From the NCBI GenBank assembly GCA_949152475.1, contig CASCJZ010000060.1:27524-91523 (forward strand): DNA of 64,000 nt. The letters are read 5' to 3'. This DNA is from Terebella lapidaria (taxonomy: Eukaryota; Annelida; Polychaeta; Terebellida; Terebellidae). A program made the translations under genes and the position numbers. The notes beneath the pieces were generated by a model. It made no database searches and was not told the origin of the DNA. It worked only from the letters and a program-made list of their open reading frames with translations. This document shows positions 46,013 to 55,821 of this stretch, in pieces (position 1 is the stretch's first letter; each line of letters begins with the position of its first letter).

Positions 46013-46941
46013 ATTATATAGGCATACGATGTCCATGCCGGACAAATACCGATGTGAAAGCAATAATTGGTACCGTATAGTTCGTATGAACACTGATCAA
46101 GTACGCCTATAAAAAAATCGAGTCCCTGATTGAGTAGGCCCATCAAAAAATAGCAAGGTGTTCATAAAATTCAGCACCGTTTTCTATTTGGGCCAAAATT
46201 CAATATATTGTTTTTGGTCAATAGTGGACAAATATGCGACAATATATGTCATACGAAAAGTGTCCAATAAATTTGAGTACCGTCGGAATATTTATAAGCA
46301 CTGAAATATCAGTGTTAAAGGCGGTGGTGTTGAATTCGAAACCCATTCAGACTTTTACACATTGCCAACAATAAATACCACGGTACTCAAGCTTCCGCAC
46401 TTTGCGAACGAAAAATAGCTCGTAGTGGAACAGCGAAAATTGAATGCGTATGATTGTTAAAAGTAAACATGCAGTCAGAAAACAGAACGTAACAAACGTG
46501 CTAGTTTTACTGCTCCAAAACAAGGAAAATTAGGCACTGACATAAAGTATAAGCGTGAGAAGTGAGTGATGGCTCGACAGCAGGGACAAAAGTCATACCC
46601 GGTTGACTGAATGCACGCCGGCCGTGGTTATGTATTTATTCTGACGAAAATAGTGACGAAAAAATGCTCCCTTCGACCAAAATATTCGTCAGAATATATT
46701 AATTGACTGAATTATTTATGTCGAGCTCTGTAGAACACACATTCGAAGTATTTTCTCTTAGAAACCAGGATTTTCCCCCAGTCGAAGAGTATTTCCCCCA
46801 AGGGAATCTCAGAGAGCGTTTAGGAAGTCTCCCCTGCGGGGAGACAAATAGTCCGTCCGGACGAATCCGGCCTTCATACATCACATCATAACACATCATA
46901 GATATAGGCCTACAACATACATTATACATCAGTTATGGTAA
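46013..46941. other. Unassigned DNA
   Basis: No gene or clear repeat is seen. Short frames are without recognisable motifs. Confidence 0.5.
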
Positions 46942-47450
46942 TGTAGCCATGTGTATTGCCCGAGATGCCATGGGAGCGGCACCACGGAACCCGTAGGTGT
47001 ATGTGGGCATTTTGCTGGCCGGCCTCGCCGACGGCACTGCCACAGGGTTAGTACCCTGGACAGCCCGACGGTCTTGCCAGAGCCTGTGTCACACCATACC
47101 AGGGCGAGAAACCGGTGATCACAGGGACGAGCCCTGAATCAGCATATGGTCTCCCTCCCGGGCCCCTGATTGGAAGTCGTCCCTGAGGCCCGACTGGCCT
47201 TTACTCGAACAAGGACAAGGAGCTCATGACGTGAACTCACCTGTCGTGCTCTTTTTCTGGGCAACTCCGGCCACACCAAGTGCGGCCACAGTATTTATAC
47301 TAGAGTCGTGAGCACGAGAGGTGGCCTGATGTCACTGTTCAGTATAATGGATAGAGAGAAGGACGGTGAGTCGCCATGACAACACACGAGCTTCGAACAT
47401 AAGTGTTTAGAAAGAATCTCCTGCCGCGATCTTTGGGCAAAATCGCCACA
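46942..47450 (-). mobile_element. Ty3/gypsy-type LTR (3' LTR in minus reading)
   Basis: In minus reading it starts TGTGGCGATTTTGCCC and shares long blocks with 51733-52433: gatcgcggcagga, ggctctggcaaga-type, gagctcatga and gggcccctgat-type. It is shorter (about 509 against 701 bp) and clearly diverged, so the element is old or the two LTRs come from related insertions. The left edge is uncertain by several bases. Confidence 0.65.
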
Positions 47451-48187
47451 TATAGTATGGTCAAACGTCGTTTACTAAACTCCCGTCCACACGACGGAGC
47501 AGCATTCGAACAAAGAGATTCTACCCAATATGAGCTCTTTGATTCAAAGGGCAGATTGCAAAAAAATCTACCACAGTGATCCCCACATTTTATTTAATTT
47601 GTTTCATGTGTTCAATCCATTAGAAACATAGGCGGATCCAGAAATTTGTAATTTGTGGGGGGGGGGGGGGGGGGAGGTCCAATATAGAAAAACAAAATGT
47701 GAGCGAGCGAAGCTTTTCCCGGTCTGGGGGGTCTCGGGGGAACCTTAAGCCCCCCGAGAAAAATGCATTTTACATTTTCTTGGGAGCATTTTGAAGCATA
47801 TCCAGCATATCTTTATACATTGGAGTTTTTCTTAGTTTTATTCTCAAATATTTTCATGTTTATAGGTCTAGTCCACACATCCACACATCCTGTTGGGTGT
47901 TTTTACACAAATCATCAATGCTTCACTCTATATTGGCAACTTCACATGCGTGAAGTGTTCAATGATACCACTGATACTGTCCCAATTCAGGCGGCTCCCC
48001 GCCTGGATCTGCATGGGGCAAGGTGATTTTACTGATGAGCTGGCTCAGGATATCGGGGGCCTGTGGGTGCCTGATCACGTCATGTGATAGCTGAGGTTCT
48101 GTCCATATCAAGAGCAGAACATATATAGTCGTATAGTATGGTGGCTGATAGCGTCCATTTGTCAATCCCGCTCCCTCGCGGCGAGAG
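47451..48187. other. Remnant DNA between LTR and pol, with G-run
   Basis: A run of about 18 G lies near 47657-47675, followed by gagcgagcgaagc-type repeat sequence (related to 1625-1640) and ggtctggggggtctc. No RNase H or integrase motifs are seen, although this is where they should lie. Confidence 0.5.
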
Positions 48188-48374
48188 AGCGGAGCGAGGC
48201 AGCGAAAGAGCGATGCGAGTGCACGAGAGAGCAATGCGAGGGAACAAGGAAGCGATGCGAGGGAACGAGAGAGCGATGCGAGGTAGCGAGAGAGTGATGC
48301 GAGAGAACGAGTTAGCGATACGATATACACATAGATCAACATCGCTTCCTCGCATCGCTCTCTCGTTCTCTCTT
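48188..48374. repeat. About 20-bp minisatellite with an inverted end
   Basis: Degenerate copies of gagagagcgatgcgaggaac run from 48188 to about 48316. Then 48342-48374 carries the reverse complement, so the block can fold back. It replaces the part of pol after the RT fingers/palm. Confidence 0.85.
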
Positions 48375-49091
48375 TGCAAGGTCTGGTCTAACTCCGGTGC
48401 CTGTTACCATGAAGCCCAAGTACAGGATCTCATGCGCGAAATGTTCACACTTACTAGGTTTCAATTTAAGGCCTGCTTCGCGGATGCAATGGAACACCAT
48501 CTGGAGGTTGGTGAGGGTTTCCTCGAACAATCGGCCATACACGACGACATCGTCGATGTAGACCATACATCACTTCCAGAGGAACCCTTTTAGGACCATC
48601 TCCATGAGGCGCTCGAACGTCGCTGGTGCGTTACAGAGCCCGAACGGCATTACCTTAAATTGGTAGAGCCCGTTCTTGGTAAGAAAGGCAGTTTTCGCCC
48701 TATCACTCTCGTCCATCTCGACCTGCCAATACCCGGAGGCCAGATCCAGAGCACAGAAGTAGTGCGATCCAGCCAGGGCATCGAAGGTGTCCTCGATGTG
48801 CGGAAGAGGATATGAGTCCTTCCGCGTGGCATCTTTAAGCTTACGATAGTCCACCCAGAACTTCCACGAGCCGTCCTTCTTCTTCACCATAACCACAGGA
48901 CTTGCCCAAGGGCTATCACTGGGTTCGATGATGTCTAGCTCGAGCATCTTCTGCACCTTCTGGTCTATGACCTCTTGGTGCACTATCGCTGCTCGCCGTA
49001 GACGCTGGTTAATAGGACGCTCATCAAGGAGGTCGATGCGGTGTTTGGCCACGTCTGTCTTGCCAACCGCACCGTCAGGACTCATGAACAC
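48375..49091 (-). pseudogene. Ty3/gypsy reverse transcriptase, frameshifted and truncated
   Basis: The frame 49091-48570 encodes the RT N-half: LDIIEPSDSPWASPVVMV, then VDYRKL, YPLPHIEDTFDAL, FCALDLASGYWQ (motif A Asp) and MPFGLCNAPATFERLM. After a frameshift, 48566-48375 continues with YIDDVVVYG (catalytic DD) and LKLKPSKC. The order fits Ty3/gypsy RT, which copies element RNA into DNA. The protein then ends at a minisatellite junction. RNase H and integrase are absent, so the element cannot move by itself. Confidence 0.9.
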
Positions 49092-50116
49092 ATCCGCATA
49101 CTGCCGGAGCAGCTTGCAGAGAGCTTGACGCTGATCTTCATCCAGCCGGTCCTTCGGAACTCGAGATTCCAGATGGTCCGGCAGGGTGAACGAATCATCT
49201 CCGGCGACCGCTGCCCCGGGTCGTCAGGGATAACCCAGCTAGACGACGCGAGCGTAGCAGTAGCTGCCACACAGCCGCGTCGCAGGATAAAGGGAGCATC
49301 CATGGGATTCACCACGAGGATAGGCATCGCGCGGGTGTCGGACTTGACCAGAGCCCCACCCAGCATGAGTCCCATTCCTCGGGCAAAATTGCTCACCGGT
49401 TGCACTATACACGGACGACCATCAAGGGGCATGTGCGGACGCCGCGGCCTCGCCTCAATGATCATCTAGCTCAAAGGCGGCACAATGGTTGTGCGCGTCG
49501 CCCGCTTTTGGAAGGAACGGGTCGGACCCGTGCGGAATAGGAAATGTGTGTCCTCTCCCATCCGGAGTTCGCCGGCACTGAAGTTGGCAATCACCCGGTG
49601 GATCCAGAGAAAGTTCATTCCAATGATCCCGGGCACCCCAATATCTGCAATGATTGCCTCTGTTATGTATATCTTGTCTCCAAGACTAATAGGCAGATCG
49701 ATGATACCATGGATAGGGATGCTATTGTTACCCGCTCCGTGGAGCGTGTAACGTCCGGGATCCCGCAACACGATGTCGTGGAGCACTGGCTCGCGCTTAA
49801 AAGTTCCCGTGGCTATGAGGGTAACCTCCGAGTCAGAGACTACGAGGAACCGAACTGGCTCCCGTCCGAAAGACAGGGGCAGGTACCAGCAGGGGTCCCT
49901 CACCAGTGCGCACGTCGGATGATCGAAATCACTCGGAGCACTGGGCTCGGCAACGGAGTCCTCGTTGTCTGCCTCGGCCGTGGTCGAGCTAGACGGATCC
50001 TCAAGGACCACTTCCGGAGAAGTTATATCTACTTGAGGGTCGTCCGGCTTGTCCGTAGAGGGGGCAGCCTCAGACACCACAGAACAACTGTCCCCGGACG
50101 TAGTGTTGGTCACCAC
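49082..50116 (-). pseudogene. Ty3/gypsy aspartic protease and linker
   Basis: The frame 50116-49466 contains a retropepsin-like segment: VRFLVVSDSEVTLI at the active-site loop, followed by IADIGVPGIIGMNFL, the second conserved block (I-L-G-M-D-F-L type). The active site normally reads D-S/T-G; here it reads V-S-D, so catalysis is probably lost. A separate frame, 49465-49082, is the linker into RT. It lies between gag and RT, the normal gag-pro-pol order. Confidence 0.8.
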
Positions 50117-50127
50117 TACTTCCGGTT

Positions 50128-51695
50128 TCAGTTTCCCTCACGCGAGGGACGGTTCTGCTGTCCCGGAGGATCAGGGAGACTCCCATGATATCCGCGTGCC
50201 CGCAGGCGTTCCAGTAATTCCGGACACTTAAGCCAGAAGTGTCCCTGTTTTCCGCAGAAGTAGCAGGGACGGTTCTGAGCTGGTCCGGAGGTGAACGCGC
50301 AGTAATCTGCGGGTCTCGGAGCTTCGATTCCCGTGCAGTGTGCAATCATCTGCGCCGCGGAAAAATCGTATTCCTCTAGTTCGCACTCCTCCGAGTGACA
50401 CGACAGCCGGTGCCGCTTGTACGGGCATCCCTGTGGAGGGTGCCGGCATACCAACCCGCTGAGGGTTGGGCTCCATGGCTGTCTGGGGCGGACAGCTACC
50501 TCTATTGCAAAGGCGAAGTTAATTGCCTCTTCCATCGATCCCTTTTCGTGCGTGGCCAGCTCGTATGATATGTGGTGAGGCTGGCCGTCGATGAATTGGT
50601 CAATTAGCATCTGCTCAAACCGACTGGCTTCCATGTCCGGATAAGCTCTCCAGCCGAGTACGCGCAAGTTAAAAGCGTACTCAGTCACGGACTCAGTCGG
50701 TAGGCGGATCTGCGCTTTGAACCGAACGTGGCTGTCACCACCGGCAGACACTGCATAACTCGGAGGGCCTTTCCTTCCAGGCTCCCCGAGAGGATGTGCC
50801 CAGCTTCCTCCTGGGTCCATCCTATTCATATCCTTCATATAGTCCATCCTTCATATCCCATTGCTGAGATCACTGGCGCCTGCGGACTTGGTAGGACTGG
50901 GGGAGGGGCCACTGTCGGACCGACGCTCATAGCCGCCGGCTGATTCCGCGTGTACTGATCAAGCGCGATGGATATCAGCCACTGCTCCCTCTCCGATATT
51001 GGCCCCGTAAGGCTTAATGAATTCGGGGAGGGCGAGAAGTTCCGCCGATCTGATCGTCTCTGATGAGGCGATCGAGCGTGGTCGTAGCGCCCCAATGGAG
51101 CCAGCTCAGCTAAGGTGTCAGTGAGCTGGTCCATTACGCCCTGCACGGACCGTCCGGCATCCGAACTGGGGGCTCTCGAGGGAGTCCACCGAGCCGGGTT
51201 TGTCAGCCGGAGCACTTGGTCCATCTGTCCGGGGCCAAACGCGGTGACTGGCACTCGATTCTGGACATCCGGAGATGTCCCACGGAAGAGTGCCGGTCAA
51301 TGCGGTCGTCCGGACAAGGGCTGGCGCGGAGTGAAGCTGCTTCCAGCTCCGCCCACCGCGCCAAATACGTCGAGGCCAGGCCTCGGCGGCAACGGAAGTT
51401 GCGGCCCCGCAGGGCCCGACTCCACGTCCGTAGACGGAGCCGCGGACGCCGGAGTTACCTCCGCAGACTGGGTCGTGTCCGCGGGGTCATCCGGCCGTCC
51501 CTGATCTCTGCCGGACTCGCGCTGAGGCGAGCCGCGGTCGTCCTGTGACCGCGTGCGGCTGGAAATCAGACTACTTTTCCCATTCCCATTGACTGTCTCT
51601 TTCTCCTTCTCACTCATTATTTTGACAAGCTGTGCCGGGGGAGGCAAGAGGTCCACAGGGACGAGGGAGCAAAACACTGCGACAATAGGCTGCAA
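50128..51695 (-). pseudogene. Ty3/gypsy Gag with one zinc knuckle, broken frame
   Basis: Gag is spread over three frames: 51695-51297 (Ser/Pro-rich N-part), 51254-50835, and 50847-50128 (capsid-like). The last ends with CYFCGKQGHFWLKC, a C-x2-C-x4-H-x4-C nucleocapsid knuckle that binds element RNA. Frame changes at about 51270 and 50840 show decay, though a programmed shift cannot be excluded by eye. It sits just downstream of the primer-binding site. Confidence 0.82.
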
Positions 51696-51713
51696 TGGAA
51701 CGCCGTCGGACTG

Positions 51714-51732
51714 ATCCTGGTCACGGCACCAA
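51714..51732 (-). promoter_or_regulatory. Probable primer-binding site
   Basis: Directly after the 5' LTR (minus reading) comes ttggtgccgtgacc. A TGG-starting tract next to the LTR is the usual tRNA primer site of Ty3/gypsy elements. The tRNA species is not determined. Confidence 0.6.
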
Positions 51733-52433
51733 TGTAAAGTTTTGACGTCATCCGCTATCCGAGATCCTCGAGGATAGTCCTCTCACCACAGGTCATCGCG
51801 GACGCCCACCTGCTATCCCCGGATCCTCGCGGAAGTCCGCTCACCGAGGGTCACTGCGGGCGCAGTCATTACTCTAACCAGGTAGCAGCCCGCCCAACGA
51901 GCCCAAACATGCGGACACCACTCAGATACAGGATCATCACCGTGGTGTTTACTTGTGAGGCTTGGCTCGCCGCGGTCCACCTCAGGGATGGAACCCCAGA
52001 CAGCCCGACAGTCTGCCAGAGCCTGTGTCGCACCATCCCAGGTGGAGAAGACCGGTGATCCAGAGGGTGTACGCCCCCGAGTCATCAAGGTCTACCCCAG
52101 CCCGGGCCCCCTATTGAAGTCATCCCCAGGGCCCGCGAGGGCCTTAGCCACGGATCGAGGACGTAGAGCTCATGGCTGAGCTCTTCGTCGTCTCTCTCGT
52201 CTTGCTCCGAGACAACTCACAGATCAAAACGGTACCAGAGTATATAAAACCCAATACACGAGACACGAAGGAGATCTAGGTCAAACCATTGTTATAGTTT
52301 ACTGGGCGAGAGAGGATTAGAGGGCGTTGCCGGGGCAACGCGTGCTTCGAGCTGAAGCGTCCAAAAATAGACCGTAAAACTGGTTAGTGTTTTGCGAAGA
52401 CTCCTGCCGCGATCTATGGGCAAAATCACCACA
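51733..52433 (-). mobile_element. Ty3/gypsy-type LTR (5' LTR)
   Basis: In minus reading it runs from TGTGGTGATTTTGCCC to TTTACA, with TG...CA ends, next to the primer-binding site. Minus-strand atataa near 52245 could be its TATA box. It resembles 46942-47450. The flank gtta after 52433 also occurs at 46932-46935, a possible 4-bp target duplication if the other LTR starts at 46936. Confidence 0.75.
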
Positions 52434-53150
52434 GTTATCACATACCTAAGAAGTGCTTTCTCGTCTAATCCTTTGTAAATTCAAGCGTGCAAAAACAAAG
52501 TCGTAAAATAATTATTCCCCAAATATAAGCCCATGGGCCTATATATGGAGTTAAATTTCATTCGACACAACACTCTTTCCCCATTTATAAGCCCAGGGCT
52601 TAAATACGGGGATCCCCGGTAGAATTGCTATATAGCCGGATAAACGTCATGACGGTTTTATGCGTAATACGAAAAAGCGGTTCGCTTATCGAGAAAATGT
52701 CCGTCCCAAATTTGATTTTTTTTGTGTAGATCTAGATCTACTTTAAAAATTAATACGACTATCAATATTGTTCGTATGTTTCTCATTTTTTATCAGTCAC
52801 ACAGCAATCATGCTGTCAGTGTAATTACAAATTCTAGTGCTCATAGCATGAACCACTGCTGTTCTACAGAGCGTTTATTGTGGAATATCGTCATTTTTCG
52901 GACCGCTAATCGAGTTGGCACTGTAGCAGTGGGCCTATATTTTAGAAAAAAATTTAATCAACCAAATTTTCTGAGATATCATTTGTTTATCAGTGAAAAT
53001 ATGAAAATCATCAACTAAATTTCAAATTTAAGCCCCTCTACTGTGAGTGGGTGCACTTGTAGCGAATATCCTTTAAAAATAGGCGTGGTCCTAATAGGTT
53101 TCCGTAATGTGCCCCTGACAGAACATAGAACGGTAAATTACGGTATAAAC
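52434..53150. other. Unassigned; possible promoter-side region
   Basis: No gene is seen. It lies upstream of the candidate exon at 53151. A tttataagccca motif occurs twice near 52520-52600. Confidence 0.35.
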
Positions 53151-53327
53151 ATGGCGGCAGCCGACAGCACCGATTCGCTGTCAAGTTTTTCCTTAGACTT
53201 GGAGTCTGGAACTGCCGTAAACAGCATGACTTCTCTGATGAACGGGGAAGCCGCTCTTCCATGGGATCCTACTTTGTGTAAAGAACACGAAAAACCGTCG
53301 CCTTCGTGTCTGTCCAGAATTAAACGG
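53151..53327 (+). CDS. Possible first coding exon (starts MAAADSTDSL)
   Basis: The start context is good (aaac-atg-gcggc). About 59 residues follow, rich in Ser, Asp and Leu (SLSSFSLDLESGT), then a Cys-containing KEHEKPSPSCLSRIKR. Immediately after comes gtgtga, a plausible splice donor near 53326. An upstream in-frame Met at 53043 exists, but this one fits a Kozak start better. A low-complexity acidic/serine N-terminus is common in animal proteins. No family is recognised. Its remaining exons would lie beyond the transposons to the right, possibly outside the window. Confidence 0.35.
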
Positions 53328-53484
53328 TGTGACACTGTCACTGTGATTGTGACTCATTTATTTAATTACAGTGGGGACTTTCATTCACCTCAGGCTTAGT
53401 TATGTTAGGTACTTACGAGCCATCCGTCCTAAATTCGCCAACAGCATTTTCAAGCTCTGTTATGTGCTCAGATCACTCAGTAAT

Positions 53485-54284
53485 GGCTTAGACTAATTTG
53501 CACTCCGCGCGAGCGCGGTGCGCGGCGCGGCGCGCACGTATTTTATATTTTAGTCGGTGTTTAGCTTATCATATAGATCTATAGCGACCGAAAAGGACCA
53601 AAGGTACGGTAACCTAAAAACTGCACCCGCCCCTGTCTGAAGTTTGTCGATATCATAGGTCACAATTATCGTAGTTCAGTCCAATTACGGGTGATCGTGC
53701 TAAAATTATCGTGTTACTCAGAGAAATGTCATCACTGTTTTAACAGCATTAATTGCAGTGTTACAGCATTGTGGTAAACAATTCTAGTAGTAAACAGTTC
53801 TAGGGGTAAACAAGTTTAGCGCTCTCAAAACCTACAAAAATAGTAGGACACACTGCCCTTCTTTGACAAATAGGGAGGACGAGAAAGGCCTGATGGATAA
53901 ATATGACATCACGATTAACCAATGACAAAAAACAAAAGAATAAAAATAAAAACACTAACATCTACATTCTGAATGAACACCACATTGAGCAAATCCATAT
54001 TGAGCGTTTGTTTGGTAATTTTGGATTTAGTGTAGACTATTTGGCTTGCTTCTAAACTTCGAATATATTGTCCTATAAATTTGTCGTCGGTGTTTAATGC
54101 AATAACAGGAACTCCATCAGCGCGGGCGGATCGAAGCCATTTCTTTACAATGCACGTAGGCTAAATTAAATATTAGGCCTACTTCCCTCCCTTCTGGAAC
54201 AAACTAGCGCGCCGCGCCATATTTAACGCGGCGCGCGGCGCGCTGGCGCGGCGCGCTGGCGCGGAGTGCAAATTAGTCCAAGCC
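53485..54284. mobile_element. 800-bp MULE-like element, 9-bp target duplication
   Basis: The ends ggcttagactaatttgcact and the inverse with ggcttgg match at about 27 of 29 bases. ctcagtaat flanks both sides (53476-53484, 54285-54293). A 9-bp duplication is typical of Mutator-like elements. Both subterminal regions are unusually GC-rich (gcgcggcgcgc) and can fold back. No transposase is present. Confidence 0.8.
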
Positions 54285-54365
54285 CTCAGTAATATCGTTA
54301 ATCGAGAGTCGAGTGTCCTATCTGCTTACTAGCCGACATTGCTCCCTCTTGAACTTGTCTATATA

Positions 54366-54581
54366 CGAGCCATCCATCCTAAATTCGCCGCATCCCAAAA
54401 TTCGCCAACTTGATATTATCAGAACTCAGAAGATCGTTTCGAGGAAAATAAATTACTGGAACAAAGATTGGATATCAGAGTCTCGATTGACGATCAAACT
54501 TGTTAGTTTCATTTACATTACAAGGCCTGAAATCCACGTTGACGAATTTGGGAATGCGGCGAATTTAGGACGGACGGCTTG
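54366..54581. mobile_element. 216-bp MITE, second copy
   Basis: Same length and ends as 37306-37521 (CGAGCCAT to GGCTTG), flanked by TA on both sides. Internally it is about 90% similar by eye. Confidence 0.88.
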
Positions 54582-54585
54582 TATT

Positions 54586-55019
54586 TATAGTCGGCGTCAT
54601 TGATCTGTGAGCGGTGTTTTTTTCGCGATTATTCCGTCAATAATTCGTATATTTCGATGAAATTTTGGCAGGAGTGTTATTTTATACTCGCCTAATAGGG
54701 CATAAATTTTCAGAGAGATTGGTGTGTAAACAAAAAAGTTAGCCCATTTGGCCTATATATAACGAAATAGGAAAACGTCAAAACGTTATCTATAGAAATG
54801 TTACGGCGATCGGGAGCGGTCCACGGCCGATTTCACCAGATTTTTACTATGGACGAGATAGGCCAACCTTTTTGCTTCGCATTCAATCTTCTCGAAAATG
54901 TATCCTCAGTTAGGCGGTCATAAGATAACATACCTGTCAAAATTCCATGGGATTATCTCAAATATTGACTGAGTAATCGCCGAAAAACCACCGCTCACAG
55001 ACCAATGACGCCGACTATA
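54586..55019. mobile_element. 434-bp MITE with about 57-bp inverted ends
   Basis: tatagtcggcgtcattg on the left and caatgacgccgactata on the right pair, with similarity extending through tctgtgagcggtg and on to ttattccgtcaata/tattgactgagtaat. It could be a TA-target (mariner-like) element. It lies 4 bases from the previous MITE. Confidence 0.82.
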
Positions 55020-55293
55020 GTTTAGTTTATTTGGTGTAAAAAATGTACATTTGACTATTATGATCAGGTACATAAAATAGCACCGAGGTAGCACAAGAAA
55101 GTGATTGAACACTTATTTCCGTTGTGGCCCTCTGAAACATTTAGGCACTGACAAGATAGGCAAAAGCCAAAAGATCTAAATTTGATTATGACTAGATGAG
55201 ATATTGACTAAGAATACTAATACTAATAATAACAATAAAAAATAGTAAATATAAAATACATAAAAAAAAAAAAAAAATATATATATATAATAA

Positions 55294-55803
55294 CTCATTC
55301 ACTGCCATGATAATTTTCGGGTTTCAAGGCCTGTATGCCACATTAATTTTAGAAAATATGAAAAATTCCCGATTTTAGAAGTTATCATTTTTATTCCAAG
55401 ATCAATAATAACACAACTAACTTTTGATAATCAGCTTATAATAAGACTGATTTCTCGAGAACAACAACAATATTCCAAGTATCAGCTCTTGCTATTTTCA
55501 CATACTGTTCTCAATATATAGGGTATTACCCAAAATTGATGAAAATTCACTGAAATAATTTGAAATACAAGAAGTAATTGTCAGAAATATGTCTGAATTT
55601 GTTCATATTGTCAACAAAAACGAAGTACAAACTAGCTAGGCAGTGCCTGAGGCGCCACCTATCGAATGGAATAGATCTTTAATAAACGAAACTGAAACCA
55701 GGTTTTTCCATGTGGGGAATCCCCCTAGGCGAGATATCTCGTCGCCGGCACACAGATCGTGACGTTTGGGCGACGAGATAACTCGTCGCCGGCAGTGAAT
55801 GAG
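55294..55803. mobile_element. piggyBac-like MITE
   Basis: The inverted ends ctcattcactgcc and ggcagtgaatgag are flanked by ataa on the left and ttaa on the right, one base off the piggyBac TTAA target. Near the right end, ggcgacgagat-a-actcgtcgcc is a strong palindrome, present twice (about 55729-55746 and 55769-55792). Confidence 0.65.
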
Positions 55804-55821
55804 TTAAAAGTAGAGTATTGA

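Noticed and set aside
47959..48593. Overlapping ORFs on both strands rich in Arg/Ser/Glu
   Set aside because: They arise from the 20-bp minisatellite at 48188-48374.
49041..51548. Plus-strand ORFs of 110-214 residues
   Set aside because: They are antisense shadows of gag and pol, which show motifs on the minus strand.
46942..52433. Endogenous retrovirus with env
   Set aside because: No env-like frame is present; order and RT type fit a Ty3/gypsy retrotransposon, and pol is truncated after RT.
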